From Desulfacinum sp. (GTDB lineage: Bacteria > Desulfobacterota > Syntrophobacteria > Syntrophobacterales > DSM-9756): 64,000 nt of DNA. The stretch is taken from positions 1-64,000 of the forward strand of contig JACIYN010000023.1 of the NCBI GenBank assembly GCA_014359885.1. Reading direction: 5' to 3'. Position numbers and translations under genes: made by a program. Shown piece after piece: positions 53,434-62,725 of this stretch (position 1 is the first letter of the stretch; each line of letters starts with the position of its first letter). The notes below the pieces were generated by a model, which did no database searches, had not been told where the DNA came from, and worked only from the letters and a program-made list of their open reading frames with translations.

Positions 53434-54675
53434 ATGGGAGTGGAAACCGATCGATTCATGGGCTCACACACGTTTCAAAACTTCGAAGGAACCCCTACGG
53501 ACGCCGCCACCATCGCCCTCAACGGCGAGGTATTGGACCGCCCCACGTGGTTTCAGCGATGCCGCCGGGTGGTGCTCAAGGTCGGCAGCGCCGTTCTCAC
53601 GGGATCCCGCGGCCTCGACCGGGTCATGATCCACCGGTTGAGCGACCAGGTGGCGGAGCTTCGCCAGCGCGGCCATGAGGTGGTCATCGTCTCCTCGGGG
53701 GCCGTGGCGTCCGGCATGCGCAAGGTGGGGCTCAAGGAACGGCCCCGCACCATCCCCCAGAAGCAGGCCACGGCCGCCATCGGACAGACGTTCCTCATGC
53801 ACGCCTGGGAAGAGGCCTTCGACAAGTTCGACATCCTCACGGCCCAGATCCTTCTGACCAACGAGGACCTGGCCCACCGCCACCGGTACCTCAACGCCCG
53901 CAACACCCTGGAAACCCTCCTGGACTGGAAGATCATCCCCATCATCAACGAAAACGACACGGTGGTGGTGGAGGAGATCAAGTTCGGAGACAACGACCAG
54001 CTCTCGGCCCTCATCGCGGGCCTCGTGGGGGCCGACATCGTGGTGAACCTCACCGACACCCAGGGCCTTTACGACTGCGACCCCCGCACCCATGCCGACG
54101 CGAGCCTCATCCGGGTGGTGCGCGGCTTCAGCCCCAAGGTGCTCGCCTGCGCCACGCCCGAACCCGGATCCGTGGGCACCGGCGGCATGTGGAGCAAGGT
54201 CAATGCCGCCAAGAAGTGCCTGGCGTCGGGCATCCCCATGGTCATCGCCCCGGGCCGGGAAAAGGACGTGCTCCTGCGCCTTTTCCAGGGGGAGGTCCTG
54301 GGAACCCTCTTTCTTCCCAAGGAGCGGCTTTACCACGGCAAGAAGGTCTGGCTGGCCAATCTTCCCAAGCCGGCGGGCGACCTGGTGCTGGACCCGGGGG
54401 CGGTGCGGGCTCTGCAAAAGTCCGGAAAGTCCCTGCTTCCCATCGGCATCCGCGAGGTGCGCGGGTCCTTCGGCGTGGGGGCTCCCGTTCGCTGCCTGGC
54501 CGAAGACGGCACCCTGGTGGGGGTGGGACTCACCAATTACAAGGCCTCCGAGATCGAAAAGATCAAAGGCCGGCACAGCCACGAAATCGAAGGGATCATC
54601 GGCTACAAGCATTCAGACGAGGTGATCCATCGAAACAACTTCGTCCTGGCGGAACCGATGGAGATCCAGGATTAA
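53434..54675 (+). CDS. proB: Glutamate 5-kinase
   Basis: A 413-residue ProB: amino-acid-kinase domain (motifs VVLKVGSAVL, VSSGAVASGM and NENDTVVVEEIKFGDNDQLSALI, of which GDNDQLSA is diagnostic) and a C-terminal PUA domain (about 325-405). It makes gamma-glutamyl phosphate, the first step to proline. The N-terminus carries about 40 residues before the kinase core, longer than usual; ATG 53458 is an alternative start. proA follows after a 485-bp repeat-filled gap. Confidence 0.95.
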   Translation: MGVETDRFMGSHTFQNFEGTPTDAATIALNGEVLDRPTWFQRCRRVVLKVGSAVLTGSRGLDRVMIHRLSDQVAELRQRGHEVVIVSSGAVASGMRKVGLKERPRTIPQKQATAAIGQTFLMHAWEEAFDKFDILTAQILLTNEDLAHRHRYLNARNTLETLLDWKIIPIINENDTVVVEEIKFGDNDQLSALIAGLVGADIVVNLTDTQGLYDCDPRTHADASLIRVVRGFSPKVLACATPEPGSVGTGGMWSKVNAAKKCLASGIPMVIAPGREKDVLLRLFQGEVLGTLFLPKERLYHGKKVWLANLPKPAGDLVLDPGAVRALQKSGKSLLPIGIREVRGSFGVGAPVRCLAEDGTLVGVGLTNYKASEIEKIKGRHSHEIEGIIGYKHSDEVIHRNNFVLAEPMEIQD

Positions 54676-54756
54676 TGTGAAAGAGAACCGCGAATGAACG
54701 CGAATAGACGCAAATGTTTTTAGTTGTGGGAACATAGGCCTCCAGCCCGCACGAAA

Positions 54757-55064
54757 AGCGCGCGAGACGCCCGCGCTCCCAGGAAAACAGCGTACCGGAC
54801 ACCCTTTTAGGAGTCTGACCGACAACGGCGGAGACGACCGGTTTTCGTGTAGCGCAGCCCTTTAGGGCTGCGAAGGAGCCGCCGGGAGTCGGACAGGCCT
54901 CGGATAGCGGCTGTCACATGCCAGGCTTACGATGGCCCCTTCCCGCGGCGCGGAAGCCCCGCGGCTACGAAGAGAACGGAAATGCGTCGCCCCTCCAAAG
55001 GGAAGCGGGGATCTCGACGGTGGCGCTTGCTTCATGTAGGGGCGGTTCGCGAACCGCCCCTACG
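54757..55064. repeat. Repeat cluster between proB and proA
   Basis: It contains an inverted copy of the 10697 palindrome (54757-54784), a right-truncated family B element (54809-54972, GGAGTCTGACCGACAA start) and a family E palindrome (55036-55064, arms GTAGGGGCGGTTCG and complement). No gene is present. Confidence 0.8.
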
Positions 55065-55160
55065 CGGACAACGGGGGCTCCGGGGGCGAATGATTATCAG
55101 CCCCTCCAGCGGCCTTTGTCCCAATGGGAATGAGTGGCAGGTTCCAAAGGAGGAGACACG

Positions 55161-56417
55161 GTGGGAATTCGGGACGAGATGATCGCCATGGGAGAGCTGG
55201 CCAAGGCGGCGGCCCACGAGATGGCCAAGGCGGACATGGAGACCAAGCGGGTCTTCCTGGAGCGGACGGCCGAGCGGATCCTGGATCAGAAGGACCGCAT
55301 CGCGGCCGAAAACGCCAAGGACATCCAGGCGGCGGAAGCCAAGGGGCTGCCCAAGGCCAAGGTGGATCGCCTCCGCCTGGCCGACAAGGTGCTAGGGGAG
55401 ATGACCGACGGACTGCGGCAGGTGGCCGCCCTTCCCGATCCCGTGGGCCAGATCACGGGCATGTGGACCCGCCCCAACGGCCTTCGGGTGGGCCGCATGC
55501 GCATCCCCCTGGGCGTGGTGGGCATCATCTACGAATCCCGGCCCAACGTGACCGTGGACGCCGCGGGGCTCTGCATCAAGGCCGGAAACGCCGTGATCCT
55601 CAGGGGCGGCTCCGAAGCCATCCATTCCAACCGCTGCCTGGCCTCCATCCTCCAGGAAACCCTGAAGGAAACGGGCCTTCCGGAGGCGGCCGTGCAGGTG
55701 GTGGGCACCACGAACCGGGAGGCGGTCCTGGAGATGCTCAAGCTGGAAGAACACATCGACGTCATGATCCCCCGGGGCGGCGAGGAGCTCATCCGGTTCG
55801 TGGCGGAAAACGCCCGCATGCCTGTGCTCAAGCACTACAAGGGTGTCTGCCACATCTACGTGGACGAGGACGCCGACCAGGACATGGCGGAAAAGGTCTG
55901 CCTGAACGCCAAGGTCCAGCGTCCCGGTGTGTGCAACGCCATGGAGACGCTGCTGGTGCATCGAAAAATCGCTCCCTCGTTTCTTCCCCGCATGGCCGAG
56001 GCCTTCCGCCGTGAGGGCGTGGAACTCAGGGGATGCCCCGCCACCCGGGACCTGGTGCCGGACTGCACGCCGGCCACGGAGGAGGACTGGGCCGCCGAGT
56101 ACCTGGACCTCATCCTGGCGGTCCGGGTGGTGGAATCCATGGATGAGGCCATCCGGCACATCACCCGCTACGGATCGGCCCACACGGAAGCCATCCTGAC
56201 CGAGAACTTCGACCGGGCCATGCGCTTCGTCCAGGAGGTGCAGTCGAGCCTGGTGCTGGTGAACGCCTCCACCCGCTTCAACGACGGTTACCAGCTGGGG
56301 CTGGGCGCGGAGATCGGCATTTCCACGTCGCGCCTCCACGCCTTCGGCCCCATGGGGGTGGAAGAACTGACCACCACCAAGTTCATCGCCTTCGGCGCCG
56401 GGCAGTTGCGGACGTAA
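55161..56417 (+). CDS. proA: Glutamate-5-semialdehyde dehydrogenase (gamma-glutamyl phosphate reductase)
   Basis: A 418-residue ProA with [20 protein letters not shown] (key part YESRPNVT), [12 protein letters not shown], and the catalytic cysteine in [15 protein letters not shown]. It reduces gamma-glutamyl phosphate with NADPH. I chose GTG 55161 for the AAGGAGGAGACACG box; ATG 55179 is an alternative. It is followed 4 bp later by nadD. Confidence 0.96.
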   Translation: MGIRDEMIAMGELAKAAAHEMAKADMETKRVFLERTAERILDQKDRIAAENAKDIQAAEAKGLPKAKVDRLRLADKVLGEMTDGLRQVAALPDPVGQITGMWTRPNGLRVGRMRIPLGVVGIIYESRPNVTVDAAGLCIKAGNAVILRGGSEAIHSNRCLASILQETLKETGLPEAAVQVVGTTNREAVLEMLKLEEHIDVMIPRGGEELIRFVAENARMPVLKHYKGVCHIYVDEDADQDMAEKVCLNAKVQRPGVCNAMETLLVHRKIAPSFLPRMAEAFRREGVELRGCPATRDLVPDCTPATEEDWAAEYLDLILAVRVVESMDEAIRHITRYGSAHTEAILTENFDRAMRFVQEVQSSLVLVNASTRFNDGYQLGLGAEIGISTSRLHAFGPMGVEELTTTKFIAFGAGQLRT

Positions 56418-56421
56418 GGCC

Positions 56422-57129
56422 ATGGCGGACGAGGGACGGAATCGCATAGGGATCCTGGGCGGAACGTTCAACCCGGTCCACCTGGGCCATCTGCGGATGG
56501 CCGAAGAGGCCCTGGAGATCCTGTCCCTCCAAAGGTGCGTCTTCATCCCGGCCTGGGTTCCGCCCCACAAGCCCAACCAGAAGATCGTGGCGTTCCAACA
56601 CCGCTGGCGGATGCTGGAAAGGGCCGTGGCCACCCAGCCCCGCTTCCGCCTTTCCGACGTGGAGCGCCGCCTTCAGGGAAAATCCTATACGCTCATCACC
56701 CTGAAGACCCTGAGGGAAGAGATGGGGCCGTCCACGGCCCTGGTCCTTCTGGTGGGAGCCGACGCCTTCTTCGAGATGCACACCTGGTGGCAATACCGGG
56801 AGATCTTCCGGATCGCCTCGGTGGCCGTCTTCGACCGCCCCTTGCCGCAACCCGCCGATCCCCTGGCCTATCTGAGGCGCCACCTTTCCGATGACTACCG
56901 CCGGGAAGAAAAAACCTCCCGGTACGTCTCGGACCGGTTCCTGCCGGTCCGGTTCCTGGAAACCACGCGCCTGGACATTTCCTCGTCCCGAATCCGAAAG
57001 AAGGTGGCGGAGGGGAAATCCGTTCGATTTCTGGTTCCCGACGCGGTTCTGGATTATATTAAACAAAAAGGGCTGTACGTGCCCGAGAGCATGAACCGCG
57101 AGCATGAAGGAGGACAGCCATTTCCGTGA
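56422..57129 (+). CDS. nadD: Nicotinate-nucleotide adenylyltransferase
   Basis: A 235-residue NadD. The GGTFNPVHLGHL motif (13-24) is the nucleotidyltransferase HxGH site and ISSSRIRKKVAEGKS near 190 is the second signature. It joins nicotinate mononucleotide with ATP in NAD synthesis. The stop overlaps the rsfS GTG. Confidence 0.95.
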   Translation: MADEGRNRIGILGGTFNPVHLGHLRMAEEALEILSLQRCVFIPAWVPPHKPNQKIVAFQHRWRMLERAVATQPRFRLSDVERRLQGKSYTLITLKTLREEMGPSTALVLLVGADAFFEMHTWWQYREIFRIASVAVFDRPLPQPADPLAYLRRHLSDDYRREEKTSRYVSDRFLPVRFLETTRLDISSSRIRKKVAEGKSVRFLVPDAVLDYIKQKGLYVPESMNREHEGGQPFP

Positions 57130-57530
57130 AAGAACCGGTGAACAAGAAGGTCAAGATGAGCCCCCTGGAGAAGGCCCTTTCCTGCATCCGTGAAGCGGAC
57201 GACCGAAAGGCCATGGACCTGGTCCTTCTGGACGTGTCCAAACTCACGTCCTTTGCCGATTACTTCATCATCTGCAGCGGCCGGTCCAGCCGTCAGGTGC
57301 AGGGCATCGCCGATGCGGTGCGCTCGCGGATGCGCGACTTGGGCGTCCGCCCCTACGGCGTGGAAGGGGAACGGGAAGGACAGTGGGTGCTCCTGGACTA
57401 CGGGGACGTGATCATGCACATCTTCTACGAGCCGGTCCGCGCCTTCTACGACCTGGAAAGCCTGTGGTCCGACGCCCAGGTGGTCTCCCTGGAAGCCCAC
57501 CTCACAGCGAGGGCGGGCAAGACGGGCTAG
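57126..57530 (+). CDS. rsfS: Ribosomal silencing factor RsfS
   Basis: A 134-residue Iojap-family protein. Motifs LTSFADYFIICSGRSSRQVQ and LLDYGDVIMHIFYEPVRAFYDLESLW are diagnostic. It binds L14 and keeps 50S subunits apart in starvation. The start is GTG 57126, overlapping nadD (GTGA), the usual arrangement. Confidence 0.95.
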   Translation: MKEPVNKKVKMSPLEKALSCIREADDRKAMDLVLLDVSKLTSFADYFIICSGRSSRQVQGIADAVRSRMRDLGVRPYGVEGEREGQWVLLDYGDVIMHIFYEPVRAFYDLESLWSDAQVVSLEAHLTARAGKTG

Positions 57531-57611
57531 GGCATGCAAGACAACTGCTTTCTACAGGTTTGCCCGGTGGCGTCGAAAGGGAACAAAAACCAAGATTCTT
57601 CCGCATGAACG

Positions 57612-57990
57612 TTCATGGTCTCCCTTGCGCCACCCCGCACGGATGAAAGAGGTCGTCCAGGGAGGGTCCTTTCTGTGGGAGCCGGCTTGCCAGCGATCCC
57701 AATCGCGACCAAGGCCGCTCTTACAAAGGACCGAAAGCACTGTTCTTTTTAACCCCCTCACGGGGAGCCCGTGACAACGAAGGATGAAACGCACCTTTAA
57801 AAAGCAGGCCCCTGTAGGGGCGAATGATGATTCGCCCCTACAGGACGCGCGCACGGACGGAACCAGGTCGCGTTTCAGATAAGATTTGGCAAGCCCTTCC
57901 CATGTTGGACTTCCGGCGGGCGGGCGTAAAGCCCGCCCTTACCAAGGCAGATGAACCCGCTGGGCAGGGGCTGGGCTTATCCCAGCACGC
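57612..57990. repeat. Composite repeat island D-C-A
   Basis: Blocks D (57673-57726), C (57756-57885) and A (57911-57990) in the same order as at 53.0 kb. It fills the 490-bp gap between rsfS and the M48 protease. The last A palindrome has drifted (CTGGGCTTATCCCAG). Confidence 0.85.
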
Positions 57991-58020
57991 CAAGCGCGCG
58001 GAGAGAAAAAGAATACGGCC

Positions 58021-59424
58021 ATGACACGACCTGTTCGACTCCTCACGGTGTTCTTCCTTTTGCTCTCGCTCTTGCTGGGATCGGCGACCGCCTGGGGCCT
58101 GGATCTTAAGGAAGAAAAAGAGCTGGGCCGCGAAATCCTCGACATGGTCCGCCGGCACTACCGCCTCATCAGTGACGAAGAGGTGGCCGGTTACGTCCAG
58201 TCCGTGGGGCAAAGGGTGGTGAGAAGCCTCGGGGCGGCCCACTACGACTACCGGTTTTTCGTCGTGGATGACAGCACGCCCAACGCCTTTGCCATCCCCG
58301 GAGGGTACGTCTTCCTCTTCCGCGGCATCATCGAGCTCATGGATTCGGAAGCCGAACTGGCCAGCATCATCTGCCACGAAGTGGCCCACGTTCAGGCCCG
58401 TCATATCCACAAGCGCCTGGAAAAGGGGCGGATCCTCAACATCGCCGCCATCGTGGGGACGCTGGCGGGAGCGTTTCTGGGGCTGGAAGGGGATGCCGCC
58501 CAGGCCATCGCCGCCGGGTCCATGGCCGGCGCCAAGGCGCTGGAGCTCAAGTACAGCCGCGAAAACGAAGAAGAGGCGGACCGTCTCGGTTTCAAATACC
58601 TGTGCGCCGCCGGCTACGACCCCAAGGCCATGGTGTCCATCATGCGCAAGATGAACCGCATGAGCTGGCGGAGCGACTCCCGGATTCCCTCCTATCTGCT
58701 CACCCATCCCGCCCTGGGAGAGCGCGTGGGGTACCTGGAACTCCTGGCTCAAAACGCCTCCACCTCCGGCGCCACGTGCACCGTCCGCGACCCCATGGGG
58801 GACTTTCCCCTGGTGCAGGCCGTGCTCATGAGCCGTCACACGGACCCGGCGGTGGCCCGGGACCGCTTCCGGGCCTGGCTCGACGACGACAGCCACAAGG
58901 TCGGGGCGTCCTATGGACTGGGGCGCCTGGCCCTGGACAGGGGAGAGGTGGAAGAGGCGTTGCGCCATCTGCGTCAGGCGGCCGCCTGGAAGCCGGACAG
59001 CCCCCTCATCCTGACCGCCCTGGGCGACGTGTACCACAAGATGGGGCGGTTGGGTGAGGCCCGCAAAACCCTGGAACAGGCTCTGGAGCGGGAACCCGAC
59101 TCACCGGTGGCGCACCTTCGACTGGGGCTGGTTCTCCAGGACGAAGGCCGGTGGCAGGAAGCCCTCCACCATCTCCGGAAGGCCGAGACCCTGGCCCCCT
59201 ACAATCCCCGGCTGGACTACCACCTGGGGATCCTCTACGGGCGCATGAACCAACTGGGCGAAGCCCACTACTTCCTGGGCCGTTACTACCAGCAGATGGA
59301 AGACCGGAGGCTCGCACTCTTTCATTATGAAAAGGCGCGCTCCCACCTGAGAGAGTCCGATCCGCGGCGAAAGGAAATCGACGACGCCCTGGAGCAGATG
59401 GACAAGAAGCGCCCCCGCACCTGA
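58021..59424 (+). CDS. M48-family metalloprotease with TPR tail (BepA-like)
   Basis: A 467-residue secreted protein. A signal peptide covers residues 1-25. The zinc motif HEVAH is at 119-123 with the third ligand Glu in the ENEEEADRLG helix. The C-terminus (about 285-460) has tandem TPR-like repeats (SPLILTALGDVYHKMGRLGEA, of which GDVYHKMGRLGEA is typical). The architecture matches BepA/YfgC, the periplasmic protease/chaperone for outer-membrane proteins. Confidence 0.92.
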   Translation: MTRPVRLLTVFFLLLSLLLGSATAWGLDLKEEKELGREILDMVRRHYRLISDEEVAGYVQSVGQRVVRSLGAAHYDYRFFVVDDSTPNAFAIPGGYVFLFRGIIELMDSEAELASIICHEVAHVQARHIHKRLEKGRILNIAAIVGTLAGAFLGLEGDAAQAIAAGSMAGAKALELKYSRENEEEADRLGFKYLCAAGYDPKAMVSIMRKMNRMSWRSDSRIPSYLLTHPALGERVGYLELLAQNASTSGATCTVRDPMGDFPLVQAVLMSRHTDPAVARDRFRAWLDDDSHKVGASYGLGRLALDRGEVEEALRHLRQAAAWKPDSPLILTALGDVYHKMGRLGEARKTLEQALEREPDSPVAHLRLGLVLQDEGRWQEALHHLRKAETLAPYNPRLDYHLGILYGRMNQLGEAHYFLGRYYQQMEDRRLALFHYEKARSHLRESDPRRKEIDDALEQMDKKRPRT

Positions 59425-59449
59425 GCCCCGCAGGCTTTCTCAATACCGC

Positions 59450-59479
59450 TTGACGTCCTCCAAGCCCCGGTGCTAGTGA
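59450..59479 (+). promoter_or_regulatory. Possible serA promoter
   Basis: TTGACG (59450-59455), 18 bases, then TGC-TAGTGA (59471-59479). The -35 is good; the -10 matches TATAAT weakly but carries an upstream TG. It lies about 80 bases before serA. Confidence 0.4.
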
Positions 59480-59558
59480 TCTTGCCACACTGAGGGGAAG
59501 GGAAGGTCTGTGTTTTGACGGAATCGTCTCTTAACGAACGGGGGACCGGGAGGGACGC

Positions 59559-61142
59559 ATGAAGGTCTTAGTCAGCGACGCATTGGCCGAATCGGGCATA
59601 GAAAAGCTCCGGGCTGTACCGGACTTCGAGGTGGAGGTCAATACGAGCCTCACCCATGAAGAACTGTGCCAGATCATCAAGGAATACGACGCCCTGGTGA
59701 TCCGAAGCGCCACCAAGGTCACCCGGGAGGTCATCGAGAATGCCGATCGGCTCAAGGTGATCGCCCGCGCCGGCATCGGTCTCGATAACGTGGACATCAA
59801 CGCCGCCACCAAGCGGGGCATCGTGGTGATGAACACCCCGGAAGGCAACGTGATCACCACGGCCGAACACACCATCGCCATGCTCATGGCCCTGAGCCGA
59901 AACATCCCCCAGGCCACCCAGTCCATGAAGGCGGGCAAGTGGGAGAAGAAAAAATTCCGCGGCAAGGAGGTCTTCAACAAGACCCTGGGCATCATCGGCA
60001 TCGGCCGCATCGGCCGCGTGGTAGCCGATCGCGCCAAGGGCCTCAAGATGAACGTCATCGCCTTCGATCCCTACATCGGGGCGGAGACCATCAACAAGCT
60101 GGGGGTGGAAGCGGTCACCCTGGAGGAGCTGCTGGCCCGGGCCGACTACATCACGGTGCACACGCCCATGACCCAGGAGACCCGCAACCTCATCAACAAG
60201 GACGCCTTCCAGAAGATGAAGCGCGGGGTCTTCATCATCAACTGCGCCCGCGGCGGCATCGTCAACGAACAGGACCTCTACGACGCCATCCAGGAAGGGA
60301 TCGTGGCGGGAGCCGCCCTGGACGTCTTTGTGGAAGAGCCCCCCAAAGACCACCCGCTGCTGGCCCTGGACAAGGTGATCGCCACCCCCCACCTGGGCGC
60401 CTCCACGGATGAGGCCCAGGAGAACGTGGCCCTGGCCGTGGCCGATCAGGTCATCGACTACCTGCTCCACGGAACCATCCGCAACGCCGTGAACGCCCCG
60501 GCCATCGACGGCGAGGTCCTGGCCACCCTGTGGCCCTACCTGCAGCTGGCCGAAAAACTGGGAAGCCTGGTGCAGCAGATCACACCGGGGGCCCCGGAAG
60601 AGATTTCCGTGGAATACGTGGGCGAAGTCTGCAGCGTCAAGGACCTGAAGCCGCTCACCATCTCGGTGCTCAAGGGCATTCTCACGCCCATGCTGGGCGA
60701 ACAGGTGAACTTCGTGAACGCTCCGGTGCACGCCAAGGAGCGGGGCATTCGGGTCACCGAGAGCACGCGCACGGAAGCCGAGGATTTCACGAACCTCATC
60801 AGCATCTACATGAAGACCTCCAAGGACGAAAACCTGGTGGCCGGCACCATCTTCGGAAAGAAGGACGTCCGGCTGGTGCGCATCAACGACTTCCGGCTGG
60901 AAGCGGCCATGGAAGGCCATCTGGTTCTCATCTACAACATCGACACGCCGGGCACCATCGGCGCCATCGGCACCTGCCTGGGGCGCCACAACATCAACAT
61001 CTCCATGATGGACGTGGGGCAGGTCCTGGAGCGGGGCCAGAACATCATCTTCCTGCGCACGGACACCCCGGTTCCCGAGAACGTGGTCCAGGAGCTGCTT
61101 TCGCTGGAAAACGTCAACATCGTGCAGATCCTAGAGCTTTGA
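59559..61142 (+). CDS. serA: D-3-phosphoglycerate dehydrogenase
   Basis: A 527-residue long-form SerA. The NAD motif GIGRIG is at 147-152, the catalytic set is within HTPMTQETRNLI and CARGGIVNEQDL, and a His occurs in TPHLGAST. The C-terminus has the intervening ASB domain and an ACT domain (about 452-527) for serine feedback. It is the first step of serine synthesis. The start ATG 59559 follows GGGAGGGACGC. Confidence 0.97.
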   Translation: MKVLVSDALAESGIEKLRAVPDFEVEVNTSLTHEELCQIIKEYDALVIRSATKVTREVIENADRLKVIARAGIGLDNVDINAATKRGIVVMNTPEGNVITTAEHTIAMLMALSRNIPQATQSMKAGKWEKKKFRGKEVFNKTLGIIGIGRIGRVVADRAKGLKMNVIAFDPYIGAETINKLGVEAVTLEELLARADYITVHTPMTQETRNLINKDAFQKMKRGVFIINCARGGIVNEQDLYDAIQEGIVAGAALDVFVEEPPKDHPLLALDKVIATPHLGASTDEAQENVALAVADQVIDYLLHGTIRNAVNAPAIDGEVLATLWPYLQLAEKLGSLVQQITPGAPEEISVEYVGEVCSVKDLKPLTISVLKGILTPMLGEQVNFVNAPVHAKERGIRVTESTRTEAEDFTNLISIYMKTSKDENLVAGTIFGKKDVRLVRINDFRLEAAMEGHLVLIYNIDTPGTIGAIGTCLGRHNINISMMDVGQVLERGQNIIFLRTDTPVPENVVQELLSLENVNIVQILEL

Positions 61143-61158
61143 GCGTGGGGTAAGGACC

Positions 61159-61593
61159 ATGGAAGAGCAGGAAAAGAAGGGCTTTGTGGTTCGCGATCGT
61201 CGAAAGGTTTCCCTGGATGACCTGGAAGGGGACGTGAAAAAGGAAGAGGCCAAGGAAGAAAAGAAACCCGACGAGCCGGCGAAGGAAGAGCCGAAGACCG
61301 CCCCTGGAGGGGAATCCCCCAAAACCCGGACAGAAGCTCGCCGCTATCCGGAAGTGACCTTTTCCACCTTCGTCTTTTCCCTGAGCTCTTCCGCGCTGGT
61401 GCACCTGGGGGAAGTCCCCGACCCCGTCACCAACAAGGTGGAAAAGGACCTGGCCCTGGCCAAGCAAATCATCGACACCTTGGCCATGTTGGAGGAAAAG
61501 ACCCGGGGCAACCTGGAACGGGACGAGCAGCAGCTGCTCCAGACGGTCCTCTACGACCTCCGGCTCCGCTTCGTCAAGCAGAGCGGAAAGTAG
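61159..61593 (+). CDS. DUF1844 protein
   Basis: A 144-residue protein: an N-terminal 60 residues very rich in Glu, Lys and Pro, then a DUF1844 domain (FSTFVFSLSSSALVHLGEVP, of which SSSALVHLG is diagnostic). The function is unknown. It is commonly next to serA or ispE in deltaproteobacteria. It starts 16 bp after serA. Confidence 0.9.
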   Translation: MEEQEKKGFVVRDRRKVSLDDLEGDVKKEEAKEEKKPDEPAKEEPKTAPGGESPKTRTEARRYPEVTFSTFVFSLSSSALVHLGEVPDPVTNKVEKDLALAKQIIDTLAMLEEKTRGNLERDEQQLLQTVLYDLRLRFVKQSGK

Positions 61594-61679
61594 GAACGTG
61601 CCTGACAATGGCCTGATCCTCGTGGCGGCTCAGGTACCCCGCTCCTGACCAAGAGATGGGCGGAGATCAACGATTTTGT

Positions 61680-61708
61680 GGGGGCGGTTCGCAAACCGCC
61701 CCTGCGAT
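61680..61708. repeat. Family E palindrome
   Basis: Arms GGGGGCGGTTCG and near-complement CAAACCGCCCCTG, 14 bp before the ispE start. It is the only structure between the DUF1844 gene and ispE, and could affect ispE translation. Confidence 0.8.
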
Positions 61709-61722
61709 TCTCGATGCCAGCC

Positions 61723-62619
61723 ATGAAAATCCTCCACACGCCGGCCAAGATCAACCTCTGGCTGGAAGTCCTGGCCAAGAGGCAGGACGGATATCACGAT
61801 CTCTCGACGCTCATGCTTCCCGTGTCAGTTTACGACACGCTGGAGGTGGAGCTCGACCCGGAAGACGAGCGGATTTCGATCCTGGTGGATTCGCCGGAAG
61901 TCCCGGCGGACGAGAGAAACCTGGTTTGGAAGGCGGCCTCTGCCTTCTTCCGACACACCCGTTGGCGCACCGGTCTTCGGGTTAAACTCACCAAGCGGAT
62001 TCCGTCGGCCGCAGGCCTGGGCGGGGGCAGTTCCGACGCCGCCGCCATCCTTCACTTCCTCAATGAGGAAGCGCACGAGCCGTTGTCGTTGCAAGAATTG
62101 CTGGACGTGGCCGCCGCCGTGGGCGCCGACGTGCCCTTCTTCCTGATGCGCCGTCCGGCTCTGGCCACGGGTATCGGGGAGATCCTGAGCCCCGTGGAGG
62201 ACCTTCCCGCGTACCCGCTGGTGCTCATCAAGCCTCCCGTGGACGTGCCAACTGCCTGGGCCTACGGGAGATTAAAGTTGACAAGGGGGGGGAGCCGCAT
62301 TAGAATCGCCACGCTGTTGGCTTGTCCCCGCAACCCGGCGCCATGCCTGGAAAATGACCTGGAAGAGGCGGTTATTTCCCGGCATCCGGTGATTGAAAAT
62401 ATGAAGCGCTGGCTGATGCGAAACGGGGCCGTAGGGGCGCTCATGACAGGAAGCGGCCCTACGGTTTTTGGCGTCTTTGAGACGTGGGAACAGGCCCGGG
62501 CGGTGGAAGCGCGGGCAAAGAAAGACTGGCCCGAAAGCTGGAGCGCGGCCGCCATGACGCTGACGGGCCGTGAACCGGCTCCTCATCCGGACGGGCATTG
62601 GGGTGTCGCCAAGGGGTAA
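61723..62619 (+). CDS. ispE: 4-diphosphocytidyl-2-C-methyl-D-erythritol kinase
   Basis: A 298-residue GHMP kinase of the MEP isoprenoid pathway. The ATP-binding glycine loop PSAAGLGGGSSDAAA is at 94-108, and TPAKINLWLEV near the start and GSGPTVFGVFE near the end are conserved. The start ATG 61723 is chosen; ATG 61714 is possible. The last seven codons and stop (62599-62619) lie inside the tRNA-Gln gene, so the 3' end overlaps a structural RNA. Confidence 0.95.
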   Translation: MKILHTPAKINLWLEVLAKRQDGYHDLSTLMLPVSVYDTLEVELDPEDERISILVDSPEVPADERNLVWKAASAFFRHTRWRTGLRVKLTKRIPSAAGLGGGSSDAAAILHFLNEEAHEPLSLQELLDVAAAVGADVPFFLMRRPALATGIGEILSPVEDLPAYPLVLIKPPVDVPTAWAYGRLKLTRGGSRIRIATLLACPRNPAPCLENDLEEAVISRHPVIENMKRWLMRNGAVGALMTGSGPTVFGVFETWEQARAVEARAKKDWPESWSAAAMTLTGREPAPHPDGHWGVAKG

Positions 62620-62673
62620 GGCACGGGTCTTTGGAACCCGCATTCGGAGGTTCGAATCCTCCCACCCCAGCCA
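62599..62673 (+). tRNA. tRNA-Gln (anticodon TTG)
   Basis: A 75-base cloverleaf with encoded CCA. Acceptor TGGGGTG pairs with CACCCCA, D-arm CGCC/GGC with loop AAGGGGTAA, anticodon stem CGGGT with TTG, and T-loop TTCGAAT. The first 21 bases are also the end of ispE. It reads CAA. Confidence 0.95.
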
Positions 62674-62725
62674 TGTCGGATACCGGCGGGGACCCTTCAA
62701 CTGGTGATGCGGGTCGGGATGGCCC

